Shown here: piece by piece, positions 1-8,423 of the stretch
How positions within the stretch are numbered: position 1 is the stretch's first letter
How the letters are laid out: each line of letters starts with the position of its first letter
Assembly (NCBI GenBank): GCA_050486225.1
Contig: JBJHCV010000006.1
Coordinates: forward strand, 99,715-163,714
DNA length: 64,000 nucleotides
Direction of reading: 5' to 3'
From: JBBDIX01 sp050486225
GTDB taxonomy: Bacteria; Actinomycetota; Nitriliruptoria; Nitriliruptorales; Nitriliruptoraceae
The notes under the pieces: generated by a model
What the model saw: only the letters and a program-made list of their open reading frames with translations
What the model was told of the DNA's origin: nothing
Database searches by the model: none
Translations under genes and position numbers: made by a program

Positions 1-214
1 CCGCCAGCAGACGACGACGGAGTCGACCGTCCACGCCGATGACGTCGTCCCCGAATCGCCGGGCGAGCTCCGCGAGCGCGGGCTGTCCCGGTTCGACGAC
101 CTCCCGGGCCACCTCGTCCGCGTCGACGACGGTCACCCCCCGGCGACGAAGGAGATCGGCAACGGTCGACTTGCCGCTGCCGATCCCTCCCGTCAGTCCG
201 ACGACCAGCATCAT
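1..214 (-). CDS. coaE: Dephospho-CoA kinase, N-terminal part (cut by window edge)
   Basis: Phosphorylates the ribose 3'-OH of dephospho-CoA with ATP, the last step of CoA synthesis, in the cytosol. The first 71 codons are visible. They contain a P-loop, GLTGGIGSGKST, directly after the start, followed by VVDADEVAREV, the conserved CoaE region holding the substrate-side Asp. The C-terminal two thirds lie outside the window. Translation begins at one of two consecutive ATG codons (214 or 211), 15 bases after the rpsA stop and with no strong SD, so it is probably co-transcribed with rpsA. The rpsA-coaE order is the same as in mycobacteria. Confidence 0.93.
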   Translation of the reverse strand, partial: MMLVVGLTGGIGSGKSTVADLLRRRGVTVVDADEVAREVVEPGQPALAELARRFGDDVIGVDGRLRRRLLA

Positions 215-229
215 CGGATCCCGGTGCGG

Positions 230-1777
230 TCAGGCAGAGGGCTTCTCTTCGTCACTGGCCTCTGTCGCGTCGTCGGCCGTGGGCTCGTCGGCGGCCTCAG
301 CCACCGGCTCGGGCTCGGCCTCGGGCTCAGCCTCGGGCTCGGGCGCGGCTTCCGGCTCGGGCTCGGGGTCGGCTGCGGGCTCGGGGAGGTCCGCCTCGGC
401 GAGCGCCATCTCCTCCGGGGTCGCCGCCTGCGCGAGGCCCGCCTGGGCGAACGCGGCGGCGAAGGCCCCCGACGGGGCGTCGTCGTCCCCACCGGACGAG
501 TAGGCGGCAGACACGGCCGGCTCCGGCTCGTAGGGAGCCGACGCGTCCTCGGTCGGCGCGGTGTCGTCACCGGCGGTGGCCTGCTTCAGCGACAGGCTGA
601 TGCGACGGCGCACCGTGTCGATGTCGATGACCTTGACCTCGATCTTGTCGCCGACGTTGACGACGGCCTCGGGCACCTCGACGTGGCGGTCCGCCAGCTC
701 CGAGATGTGCACAAGACCCTCGATGCCATCGGCGACCTTCACGAACGCACCGAACGGCACGAGCTTGGTGACCTCACCGTCGACGACCTCACCGGTGTCG
801 TGTTCGCGGGCGAAGCGCTGCCACGGGTCCTCCTGGGTCGCCTTGAGCGACAGGCTGACGCGTTCGCGCTCGAGGTCCACGTCGAGCACCTCGACCTCGA
901 CCTCGTCACCGACCTCGACGACCTCCGACGGGTGGTCGATGTGCTTCCAGGACAGCTCCGACACGTGCACCAGACCGTCGACGCCGCCGAGGTCCACGAA
1001 CGCACCGAAGTTGACGATGGAGCTGACGACCCCGGCGCGGACCTCGCCCTTCTGCAGGGAGTCGAGGAACTCGTTGCGGAACTCGCTCTGGGTCTCCTCG
1101 AGGAACTTGCGGCGTGACAGCACGACGTTGTTGCGGTTGCGGTCGAGCTCGATGATCTTGCACTCGAGCTGCTCACCGACGTACGGCGCCAGGTCGCGCA
1201 CACGGCGCATCTCGACCAGCGACGCGGGCAGGAACCCACGCAGGCCGATGTCGAGGATGAGCCCGCCCTTGACGACCTCGATGACCGAACCCGCGACGGT
1301 GCGGTCCTCGGTGTAGATGCGCTCGATGGTTCCCCAGGCACGCTCGTACTGCGCACGCTTCTTCGACAGGACGAGGCGGCCCTCCTCGTCCTCCTTCTTC
1401 ATGACGAGCGCCTCGACGACGTCCCCGACCTGCACGATGGTGTTGGGGTCCACGTCGAGCTTGATCGACAGTTCCCGGGACGGGATGACGCCCTCGGACT
1501 TCCACCCGATGTCGAGCAGGACCTCGTCGGGGTCGACCTTGACGACCACCCCCTCGATGATCTTGCCCTCCTCGACCGCGTGGACGGTGTCCTCGAGCGC
1601 GGCCTCGAAGTCCGCGTCGGACAGGTCGTTCTCGACGATCACGTCACCGGTGGAGGTCAGGGTGCCGCCGGGCTCCTGGAGCACGACCACCTCCTCGATG
1701 GTGGTCGGGCCGGAGGACGCGTCGCTGGCGGCGTCGGCAGGCGTGGAGGGCTGGTCGGGAGTAGGGGTCTCGGACAT
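230..1777 (-). CDS. rpsA: 30S ribosomal protein S1
   Basis: Binds mRNA on the 30S subunit and helps initiation. The protein has 515 residues with four S1 RNA-binding repeats at about 70-141, 157-223, 244-312 and 329-399; four repeats, against six in E. coli, is the usual actinobacterial form. The third and fourth repeats carry the strongest S1 signatures (GAFVDLGGVDGLVHVSEL and GAFVKVADGIEGLVHISEL). After residue 420 comes a low-complexity tail of about 95 residues rich in Ala, Glu and Pro, and the first 65 residues are acidic and disordered. The ATG start has AAGAGA ten bases upstream. A TTGACA-type promoter lies about 110 bases before it. coaE follows. Confidence 0.97.
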   Translation of the reverse strand: MSETPTPDQPSTPADAASDASSGPTTIEEVVVLQEPGGTLTSTGDVIVENDLSDADFEAALEDTVHAVEEGKIIEGVVVKVDPDEVLLDIGWKSEGVIPSRELSIKLDVDPNTIVQVGDVVEALVMKKEDEEGRLVLSKKRAQYERAWGTIERIYTEDRTVAGSVIEVVKGGLILDIGLRGFLPASLVEMRRVRDLAPYVGEQLECKIIELDRNRNNVVLSRRKFLEETQSEFRNEFLDSLQKGEVRAGVVSSIVNFGAFVDLGGVDGLVHVSELSWKHIDHPSEVVEVGDEVEVEVLDVDLERERVSLSLKATQEDPWQRFAREHDTGEVVDGEVTKLVPFGAFVKVADGIEGLVHISELADRHVEVPEAVVNVGDKIEVKVIDIDTVRRRISLSLKQATAGDDTAPTEDASAPYEPEPAVSAAYSSGGDDDAPSGAFAAAFAQAGLAQAATPEEMALAEADLPEPAADPEPEPEAAPEPEAEPEAEPEPVAEAADEPTADDATEASDEEKPSA

Positions 1778-1891
1778 CGGGATCGGTTCTCTTCGTCAGT
1801 GGGTCGATGGCACGGGGCGTTCGCCTCGTGGATGTGGGGTACCCGGTGCCTGGATGCCCGTCGGTGACGGAACTGTGCACCCGGTAGTAGG

Positions 1892-1921
1892 AAGGTTCGC
1901 AGCCCTTCGGGACGGTGTCAA
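1892..1921 (-). promoter_or_regulatory. Sigma-70-type promoter of rpsA-coaE
   Basis: On the minus strand a perfect -35 TTGACA (1921-1916) is followed after 18 bases by AACCTT (1897-1892), a fair -10. The expected transcription start near 1885 gives rpsA a leader of about 105 bases. This is a sequence match only. Confidence 0.55.
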
Positions 1922-2001
1922 CGCATGCACCGCCCGGGACGTGGGTTCCCGCCCGGTCTGGCAGGTGTCTAGGGTAGCGCCAACACGACCCGGAGCGCCC
2001 C

Positions 2002-2388
2002 GTGCGTCTGCGCAGACGTCCCACCGTCACCCTCGAACAGCAGCCCGACGCGCTGCCGAAGCAGGGCCTGTTCAGCGAGCCCGTGCGGGTCTCCGACCTG
2101 CGCGTGCTCGACCCGGAGACGCTGGAGGACGGCTCGACCCGCGTGTCCTTCATGATCGAGGTGCGGGACGCCGACGACCAACGGTGCTCGGAGTTCTCGG
2201 TGGAGGTGCGGGTGACCGGTCCGGAACGCAGTGCCGTGTCCCAGGGCACCACCGACCTCTTCGGTCGCATCCGCTTCCGGATGACCGGTCCCCCCGGCGA
2301 CTACTCGATCGAGGTGCTCGACGTCGGGGCACTCGGGGTCCCGTGGGATCCCGACGCGGGCCCGCGCGAGGTGTCCTGCACCGTCTGA
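2002..2388 (+). CDS. Small conserved-looking protein of unknown function
   Basis: A 128-residue protein I do not recognise. It starts with GTG and a basic stretch (RLRRR). There is no signal peptide or membrane segment. The middle (about 45-115) alternates hydrophobic and polar residues (SFMIEVRD, FSVEVRVTG, IRFRMTGPPGDYSIEVLDV), which suggests an all-beta, immunoglobulin-like sandwich; this is inference from pattern. It is divergent from rpsA and convergent with polA. A weak TTCCCG-18-TAGGGT promoter (1946-1975) lies about 25 bases before the start, and no SD is evident. Normal GC-rich codon use and lack of better frames support a real gene. The two facing stop codons sit within one hairpin. 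Confidence 0.65.
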   Translation: MRLRRRPTVTLEQQPDALPKQGLFSEPVRVSDLRVLDPETLEDGSTRVSFMIEVRDADDQRCSEFSVEVRVTGPERSAVSQGTTDLFGRIRFRMTGPPGDYSIEVLDVGALGVPWDPDAGPREVSCTV

Positions 2389-2408
2389 CGGTCCGGCGAT
2401 GACCGTCA
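2386..2408. terminator. Hairpin holding the stop codons of two converging genes
   Basis: TGACGGT (2386-2392) pairs with ACCGTCA (2402-2408) around a 9-base loop. The left arm contains the TGA of the 128-residue gene and the right arm the stop of polA, so the hairpin could end transcription both ways. There is no T-run, as is common in high-GC actinobacteria. Confidence 0.4.
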
Positions 2409-5072
2409 GTGCTTCTGGGCGTCGTACCAGGTGGCGCCGAACGCCGTGTCGATCTCCAGCTCGACGGCGAGGTCCGCGACACCCGCCAGCGTGTCGACGA
2501 CCACCTGCTCCACGACGTCGAGTTCGTCGTCGGGAACCTCGAGGATGACCTCGTCGTGGACCTGCAGCAGCAGCCGTGTCGCCATGCCCTGCTCGTCGAG
2601 CCGCTGCTGCAGCTGGATCATCGCGAGCTTGATCACGTCGGCAGCCGTGCCCTGGATGGGGGCGTTGAGCGCCATGCGTTCGGCCATCTGGCGACGATTG
2701 CGGTCCGTCGAGGTCAGGTCGGGCAGATAGCGCCGGCGCCCGAACAACGTGGTCGTGTAGCCGTCACGGGTCGCGTCGACGACCGCCTGGTCGAGGAACT
2801 CGCGGACCTTCGGGAACCGTTCGAAGTAGGCGTCGACGATCTCCTGGGCCTCGTCGGGCGCGATGCCCAGCTGCTGGCCGAGCCCGTACGACGTCAACCC
2901 GTACGCCAGCCCGTAGTTGACCGCCTTCGCGCGGTCGCGCAGTGCCCCGTCCACGGCCTCCAACGGCAGGTCGAACACCTTCGCGGCGGTCGTGGCGTGG
3001 ATGTCCTCGCGGGACGCGAACGCGTCCAGCAGTCCCGGGTCGCCAGACAGGTGGGCGAGGATCCGCAGTTCGATCTGTGAGTAGTCCGCCACCAGGAACT
3101 GGGAGAACCCGTCGCCGGGCACGAACGCGCGCCGGATCTCCCGGCCCTCCTCGCGACGCACGGGGATGTTCTGCAGGTTCGGGTGCGACGACGCGAGACG
3201 CCCGGTCGCCGCAACGGTCTGTGACAGGGTCGTGTGGACCCGACCGGTCGTGTGGTCGACGAGTGGCGGCAACGCGTCGATGTAGGTCGACAGCAGCTTG
3301 GTCAGCTCGCGCCACTCGAGGATCGCCTCGATGATCGGGTGCTGGCCCCGAAGGGTTCCCAGCGCCTGCGCGTCGGTGGACCAGCCCGTCTTGATGCGGC
3401 GGGTCCGGGGCAGCTCGAGCTCCTCGAACAGCACCTGCTGGAGCTGCGGACCCGACCCGGGATTGAACGTCCTGCCGGCGTGGTCGTGGATCTCGGACTC
3501 CAGCTGCCCGACGCGTTCGACCAGTCGGGTGCGCAGCCCGTCGAGCACCCCGAGGTCGACCGCGACGCCGGTGTGCTCCATGCGTGCCAGTACGGCCACC
3601 AGCGGCATCTCGATCGTGTCGGCCAGCGCACGCTGGCCGCGTTCGTCGAGGACCGACCCGAGCGTCTCCGCGAGTTCGAGCGCGGCCTGTGCACGAAGTG
3701 CGCGACGCGGCCAGTCGTCGTCGACCGCGAGCGAAAGCTGGTCCGCCCCGGAAGGCGCGTCGGTCTCGATTGACCGCTGCAGATGCTGCAGCACGAGACG
3801 TTCGAGGTCGAACGTGCGCTGCTCCGGGTTGACCAGGTAGGCGCCGATCTCCGTGTCGAGCACGACACCGTCGAGGGTCCAGCCCATCGTTCGCGCGACG
3901 TGGTGGAGCAGCTTGAGGTCGTGGGTGACCTTCGGTCGCGAGGCGTCGGCCAGCAGGGACGAGACCGCGGCGCGATCGTCGTCGGTGAGGGCCGCGGCGT
4001 CCGTGGCGACGGGCGCGCGGTCGGCACCCGCCAGCGCGATCGCCGACAGTTCCACGCGCGGCGGGCGGCCAGACGCGGACACGAGGACGGCGACGGGACC
4101 CTCCATCCCCTCGAGCCAGGCTGCGAGCCCGCCCGCCTCGAGGCGCTGCGGGTCGGCGACGAACCCGGTGGAGGTGGACTCCTCCACCTCGCCGAGCACC
4201 TCCTGGACCAGCCGGTCGTACAACGCCCGGAACTCGAAGGTCGCGAACAGCTCCCGGACCGCGTCCGCCTCGATCGCGCCCTGACGTAGGTCGGCGAGGT
4301 CGACCGGGAGCTCCACGTCGCGGCGCAGGCGCATCACCTCGACGTTGGTGCGCACCCGCGCCTCGTGCTCGGCGAGCATCGCCGGGACCTTCTTCCCGCC
4401 GATCTCGTCGAGGTGTTCGTACACACCGTCGACGTCACCCCATTCGTCGATGAGCTTCGCAGCCGTCTTGTCCCCCACGCCGGGCACCCCGGGCAGGTTG
4501 TCGGACGTGTCCCCGCGCAGCGCCGCGAGGTCCACGTAGCGGTCCGGTGGCACCCCGAAGCGTTCCAGGACCGCCGGTGGATCCATCTCGGCGACGTCGC
4601 TGATGCCGCGCAGGGTGTAGAGCACCGTCACGTGGTCGTCGGCCAGCTGCATCGCGTCGCGGTCCCCCGTGACGATCCACGCGTGCATCCCGTCGGCGGC
4701 GGCCCGGGTCGCGATCGTGGCGAGGACGTCGTCGGCCTCGATCCCGGGGACCTCCACGATCGGGATCTCCAGCACCCTCAACACCTCGCGGATCATGTCG
4801 ACCTGCGGACGGAACTCGTCGGGAGGGGCGGCTCGATTGGCCTTGTAGTCGGGAACCGCCTCGGTGCGCTGGACGTCGCGCCCGACGTCGAACGCGACCG
4901 CGATCGCATCCGGGCGCCGGTCGGCCAGCAGGCGGATGAGCATGCTGGTGAAGCCGTAGACGGCGTTGGTGAGCGCGCCCGACTGGGTCCGGAGCGTGTC
5001 CGGCAGCGCGTAGAAGGCGCGATACGCGAGGCTGTGCCCGTCGAGCAGCAGGATCGAGGGACGTTCGGTCAC
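2406..5072 (-). CDS. polA: DNA polymerase I
   Basis: Repair polymerase that fills gaps and removes Okazaki primers. The protein has 888 residues: a 5'-3' nuclease domain (about 1-295, beginning PSILLLDGHSLAYRAFYALP, with GVPGVGDKTAAKLI helix-hairpin-helix), a degenerate 3'-5' exonuclease domain (about 310-490), and a family A polymerase domain. The polymerase motifs are intact: motif A DYSQIELRILAHLSG, motif B RAKAVNYGLAYG and motif C LLLQVHDEVILEVP. The exonuclease domain lacks the acidic DxE of motif I (VLVSASG in its place), as in mycobacterial Pol I, so proofreading is not expected. The GTG start at 5072 begins the canonical N-terminus; the frame stays open for another 290 codons upstream but antisense to the thioredoxin gene. 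Confidence 0.97.
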   Translation of the reverse strand: MTERPSILLLDGHSLAYRAFYALPDTLRTQSGALTNAVYGFTSMLIRLLADRRPDAIAVAFDVGRDVQRTEAVPDYKANRAAPPDEFRPQVDMIREVLRVLEIPIVEVPGIEADDVLATIATRAAADGMHAWIVTGDRDAMQLADDHVTVLYTLRGISDVAEMDPPAVLERFGVPPDRYVDLAALRGDTSDNLPGVPGVGDKTAAKLIDEWGDVDGVYEHLDEIGGKKVPAMLAEHEARVRTNVEVMRLRRDVELPVDLADLRQGAIEADAVRELFATFEFRALYDRLVQEVLGEVEESTSTGFVADPQRLEAGGLAAWLEGMEGPVAVLVSASGRPPRVELSAIALAGADRAPVATDAAALTDDDRAAVSSLLADASRPKVTHDLKLLHHVARTMGWTLDGVVLDTEIGAYLVNPEQRTFDLERLVLQHLQRSIETDAPSGADQLSLAVDDDWPRRALRAQAALELAETLGSVLDERGQRALADTIEMPLVAVLARMEHTGVAVDLGVLDGLRTRLVERVGQLESEIHDHAGRTFNPGSGPQLQQVLFEELELPRTRRIKTGWSTDAQALGTLRGQHPIIEAILEWRELTKLLSTYIDALPPLVDHTTGRVHTTLSQTVAATGRLASSHPNLQNIPVRREEGREIRRAFVPGDGFSQFLVADYSQIELRILAHLSGDPGLLDAFASREDIHATTAAKVFDLPLEAVDGALRDRAKAVNYGLAYGLTSYGLGQQLGIAPDEAQEIVDAYFERFPKVREFLDQAVVDATRDGYTTTLFGRRRYLPDLTSTDRNRRQMAERMALNAPIQGTAADVIKLAMIQLQQRLDEQGMATRLLLQVHDEVILEVPDDELDVVEQVVVDTLAGVADLAVELEIDTAFGATWYDAQKH

Positions 5073-5163
5073 CGGGAACAGCCTGACGCTCGACGGCGTT
5101 GGAGATCGTAGTGTTCCCGACCGGCCAGGCGGCCGGCGTCGCACCCGACCCCGAGGAGACCCC

Positions 5164-5982
5164 GTGGACACCCGCACCGTCATCGACGTGACCGACGCGA
5201 CCTTCGAGGCGGAGGTCGTCGAACGCTCACACGACGTGCCGGTGGTCGTGGACTTCTGGGCGGCGTGGTGCGGCCCGTGTCGGACGCTCGGCCCCATGAT
5301 CGAGGCGGCCGTGCAGGCACGCGAGGGCCGGGTCGTGCTCGCGAAGGTCGACGTGGACACGAACCAGGCCACCGCGCAGCGCTTCCGGGTCCAGGGGATC
5401 CCCCAGGTGTTCGGGTTCCGTGGCGGACAGGCCGTCGCCCAGTTCACCGGTGTGGTCCCGCCGCCGCAGCTCGAGGCGTTCCTCGACCAGCTGGTGCCGT
5501 CGCCCCACGACGTCGCCGTCGCCGAGGCGCGCAACCTGCCCCGGCAGGAGGCGGAGCCGCGGCTGCGTGCCGTGCTCGACGCGGAGCCGACCCACCGTGA
5601 CGCGGCCGTCGCGCTCGCCACCCTGGTCGTCGAGGACGACCCGCGCGCTGCGCTCGACCTGGTGACACCGCACCGACCGGAGTCCAGCGCCGAGGCCGTC
5701 GCACTGCGCGCCCAGCTCGCCATCGACGGGTCGGGGGACGTCGACGGGCTGCGCGCCGCGGCCCGGGATGGCGACGATGCCGCACGTGTCGACCTGGCAC
5801 GTGCACTCGCCGCCCGCGGCGACCACGACGAGGCCATCGAGGAGCTGCTGACCGCCGTCCAGACGCCCGGAGAGGTCCGCGAGGCCGCGCGCGAGCAGCT
5901 CGTGTCGCTGTTCACCATGCTCGGCGACGCCGACCCGCGGGTCGCCACGGCTCGAGTCCGGCTCGCCCGCGCGCTGTTCTGA
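5164..5982 (+). CDS. Thioredoxin-fold protein with TPR-like C-terminus (CnoX/YbbN type)
   Basis: Cytosolic protein of 272 residues. Residues 1-112 form a thioredoxin domain with the active site WCGPC (Cys36, Cys39) and the cis-proline segment GIPQVF. The remaining 160 residues are helical and Ala-rich with tetratricopeptide-like spacing (DAEPTHRDAAVALATL, DVDGLRAAARDGDDAARVDLA), the architecture of CnoX/YbbN chaperedoxins, which hold proteins during oxidative stress. Because the CxxC is intact it may keep oxidoreductase activity. The GTG start is fixed by GAGGAG (5153-5158) five bases upstream; no signal peptide. It is divergent from polA with 91 bases between the starts and ends just before the convergent ABC ATPase. 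Confidence 0.88.
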   Translation: MDTRTVIDVTDATFEAEVVERSHDVPVVVDFWAAWCGPCRTLGPMIEAAVQAREGRVVLAKVDVDTNQATAQRFRVQGIPQVFGFRGGQAVAQFTGVVPPPQLEAFLDQLVPSPHDVAVAEARNLPRQEAEPRLRAVLDAEPTHRDAAVALATLVVEDDPRAALDLVTPHRPESSAEAVALRAQLAIDGSGDVDGLRAAARDGDDAARVDLARALAARGDHDEAIEELLTAVQTPGEVREAAREQLVSLFTMLGDADPRVATARVRLARALF

Positions 5983-5985
5983 ACG

Positions 5986-6009
5986 CGCGTGACGTGACGC
6001 CGTCACGCG
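5986..6009. terminator. Bidirectional hairpin between thioredoxin and ABC genes
   Basis: CGCGTGAC (5986-5993) and GTCACGCG (6002-6009) form a perfect 8-bp stem with an 8-base loop in the 28-base gap between two converging genes. There is no T-run on either side. Position and symmetry suggest a shared terminator. Confidence 0.5.
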
Positions 6010-6010
6010 G

Positions 6011-6784
6011 TCAGGTCACGACGTTGAGGAACCTTCGGGTGCGTTCGTTGCGGGGTGACACGAGCACCTCGCTGGGTGGTCCCTCCTCCGCCACGACGCC
6101 GTCGTCCATGAACACCACACGGTCGGCGACCTCACGCGCGAAGGCCATCTCGTGGGTGACGACCATCATGGTCATGCCCTCGGCGGCCAGCGACCGCATG
6201 ACCGCGAGCACCTCCCCGACCAGTTCGGGGTCGAGCGCAGAGGTCGGCTCGTCGAACAGCATCATGTCGGGGTCCATCGACAGCGCCCGTGCGATGGCCA
6301 CCCGCTGCTGCTGTCCACCGGACAGGTGCGCCGGGTAGGCGTCGACCTTGTCGCTGAGGCCCACACGTTCGAGGTTGCGCCGAGCCACCTCGTCCGCCTC
6401 CGCGGCGGGGCGGCCGAGCACACGCTGCTGCGCAAGGGTCAGGTTCCGACGCACGGACAGGTGCGGGAACAGGTTGAAGGCCTGGAACACCATGCCGATG
6501 CGCGCACGCAGGCGATCCAGGTCGACGTCGCGATCCGTGATGTCGATGCCCTCCACCAGGATCGTTCCCGCCGTCGGCTCCTCCAGGCGGTTCACGCAGC
6601 GCAGCAGGGTCGACTTGCCCGACCCCGAGGGCCCGATGACGCACACCACCTCCCCACGTGCCACGTGGAAGTCGACACCTCGCAGGACCTCCAGGTCCCC
6701 GAACGACTTGCGCAGGCCACGCACGTCGATCGCGTGCGCGTCCGGGTCGACGTCGAGCCCCGGGTCGCGGCGTCGGTTCATCAT
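6011..6784 (-). CDS. Polar amino-acid ABC transporter, ATP-binding subunit
   Basis: Powers uptake of a polar amino acid together with the next two genes. The 257-residue protein has Walker A GPSGSGKST (51-59), Q-loop Gln101, signature LSGGQQQRVAIARAL (154-168), Walker B and catalytic Glu MMLFDEPTSALDP (near 175-185) and the switch His in VVTHEMAFAREVADRV, a hallmark of the GlnQ/HisP subfamily. I place the start at the ATG-ATG pair at 6784 because GAGGGG lies six bases before it; an alternative ATG at 6805 overlaps the permease end and has no SD. The substrate cannot be told from sequence; glutamine, glutamate or cationic amino acids are all possible. Confidence 0.93.
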   Translation of the reverse strand: MMNRRRDPGLDVDPDAHAIDVRGLRKSFGDLEVLRGVDFHVARGEVVCVIGPSGSGKSTLLRCVNRLEEPTAGTILVEGIDITDRDVDLDRLRARIGMVFQAFNLFPHLSVRRNLTLAQQRVLGRPAAEADEVARRNLERVGLSDKVDAYPAHLSGGQQQRVAIARALSMDPDMMLFDEPTSALDPELVGEVLAVMRSLAAEGMTMMVVTHEMAFAREVADRVVFMDDGVVAEEGPPSEVLVSPRNERTRRFLNVVT

Positions 6785-6794
6785 CGGTGGCCCC

Positions 6795-7574
6795 TCATCG
6801 TGCACGCCGGTTGCGTCGCTCGAGCACCGCGACCAGCTGGGTCAGGGGAATCGTGATCAGCAGGTACACGAACCCGACGACGATGAGCGGCGTGGGACTC
6901 GCCGTCTGCGACAGCAGGTCGCGCCCGAACTTCGTCAGCTCCTTGGTCGCCGGCGTCGTGCCGAGCACGAACAGCAGCGAGGTGTCCTTGATCAGTAGGA
7001 CCAGTTCGTTGGTCATCGGCGGGATGACCAGCCGGAAGCCCTGCGGGATGACCACCGACACCATCGCCCGGGTGTGCGACATCCCCAGTGATCGGGCGGC
7101 CTCCATCTGACCGCGCGGGACGCCCTCGATGCCGGCACGGATCGTCTCGGCCATGTAGGCGGCGGCCACCAGGCCCAGTCCCAGCGTGATTCGGGTGAGC
7201 ACGTGCCAGTCGACCCGGAACGCCAGCGGGATGCCGAAACCGACGAGGAAGATCGTGAGCAGCGCGGGCAGACCCCGGAACACCTCGATGTAGACGGTGG
7301 CGAACCACCGGTAGGGGGCCACCGAACTCAGCCGCATCACGGCCAGCACGAGGCCGAACGCGAGCCCGAACGTGAACGCCAGGAACGTGTACAGCAGCGT
7401 GTTGCGCGCCGCGACGAACAGGACCTCGGGGAACATCGAGCGGGCGACGTCGACGTCGAGGAAGAAGCGGGCGATGCGCTCCCAGTCCGCAGCAGACGCC
7501 AGCGCGACCACGACCAGCACGAACGCGGCGTACAGCACCCCGCGGACCAACTGCTGCTGCTGGCGTCTGCTCAC
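6795..7574 (-). CDS. Polar amino-acid ABC transporter, permease (HisM/GlnP type)
   Basis: Membrane channel subunit of 259 residues with about five hydrophobic segments, the first at residues 11-30. The cytoplasmic EAA loop, EGVPRGQMEAARSLGMSHTR, docks with the ATPase. Its hydrophobic pattern matches the HisMQ/GlnP family in size and layout. The GTG start (7574) has GAGGAG about five bases before it. The gene lies between the substrate-binding lipoprotein and the ATPase; the ATPase SD lies directly after its stop, indicating one transcript. A single permease gene implies a homodimeric channel. Confidence 0.93.
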   Translation of the reverse strand: MSRRQQQQLVRGVLYAAFVLVVVALASAADWERIARFFLDVDVARSMFPEVLFVAARNTLLYTFLAFTFGLAFGLVLAVMRLSSVAPYRWFATVYIEVFRGLPALLTIFLVGFGIPLAFRVDWHVLTRITLGLGLVAAAYMAETIRAGIEGVPRGQMEAARSLGMSHTRAMVSVVIPQGFRLVIPPMTNELVLLIKDTSLLFVLGTTPATKELTKFGRDLLSQTASPTPLIVVGFVYLLITIPLTQLVAVLERRNRRAR

Positions 7575-7597
7575 CGCACTCCTCGTGCCGGGGCCGA

Positions 7598-8389
7598 TCA
7601 GCCCGCCAGGAAGTACTTCGCGAACAGTTCGTCGTACAGCCCGCTGTCGCGCACGGCCTGCAGGCCGGCGTTCACGGCGTCCACGAGTCCGTCCTCACGA
7701 CCTCGGGTCATCGCGAACCCGTAGTTCTCGTCGGTGACGAACTCCGCGACGACCTGCGCGTCCGCGGTGTTCGCGGCGTACTCCTCGTTGACCGGCAGGT
7801 CCTGCAGCACCGCGTCGAGCTGTCCGGCCTGCAGCGCGGTGAACAGGTCGCCGGGGTTCTCGAACGAGGTCACGGTCGCCCCGGGAACGTTCTCGTTGGC
7901 GTACTCCTCACCGGTCGTCCCCGACTGCACCCCGACCGTGCGGCCGTCGACGAGGTCGTCGATCCCGGTGACGTCACTGTCCGTCAGGACCAGCAGCGAC
8001 TGGTCCGCCGAGTAGTAGGCGTCGGAGAAGTCGAGGCGTTCCGATCGGGCGTCGGTGATGGTCATCGCGCTCGCCGCGAGGTCGCAGGTTCCAGCAGCCA
8101 TCGTCGTGCCCGACTCGAGCCCCTCGAATCCGGTCGCGATGATCTCCACGCCGACGCCGATCTCGTCCGCGATCGCCGCGATCAGTTCGATGTCGAACCC
8201 GCTGTATCCGAGCGGCGAGTCGGGATCCTCGAACTCGAACGGCGGGTAGGGCACGTCGGTGCAGACCGTCAGTGTCCCCGCCGACACGAGGTCGAGGTCG
8301 CCAGCGGCGGCTTCGTCACCGTTGCCGCACGCGGCGGCGAACAGACCGATCACGGCCAGCAGGGCCGTCGTACGTGTCCGGATCCTCAT
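7598..8389 (-). CDS. Amino-acid-binding lipoprotein of the ABC transporter
   Basis: Extracytoplasmic solute-binding protein (family 3) that delivers the amino acid to the permease. The 263-residue precursor has a basic N-terminus (MRIRTRTT), a hydrophobic segment and a lipobox LFAAAC with Cys21 as the lipidation site. The mature part has the family hallmarks LTVCTDVPYPPFEF, YSGFDIELIAAIADEIG and a hinge-proximal FSDAYYSADQSLLVL. The ATG at 8389 has AGGA seven bases upstream, and 23 bases separate its stop from the permease start. It is first in the transporter operon. Lipid attachment would need lspA, also present in this window. Confidence 0.93.
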   Translation of the reverse strand: MRIRTRTTALLAVIGLFAAACGNGDEAAAGDLDLVSAGTLTVCTDVPYPPFEFEDPDSPLGYSGFDIELIAAIADEIGVGVEIIATGFEGLESGTTMAAGTCDLAASAMTITDARSERLDFSDAYYSADQSLLVLTDSDVTGIDDLVDGRTVGVQSGTTGEEYANENVPGATVTSFENPGDLFTALQAGQLDAVLQDLPVNEEYAANTADAQVVAEFVTDENYGFAMTRGREDGLVDAVNAGLQAVRDSGLYDELFAKYFLAG

Positions 8390-8423
8390 GGGTGTTCCTG
8401 TTCTCACCCGACGGACGGTGCCG

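Noticed and set aside
230..1117. Long plus-strand frame opposite rpsA
   Set aside because: It is the complement of the rpsA gene with repeated GLGLGL-type translation of the acidic tail; no SD or family features.
5073..5948. Open frame extending polA upstream by about 290 codons (apparent N-terminal fusion)
   Set aside because: The extension is low complexity (Ser/Arg/Ala), antisense to the well-supported thioredoxin gene, and precedes the canonical Pol I N-terminus.
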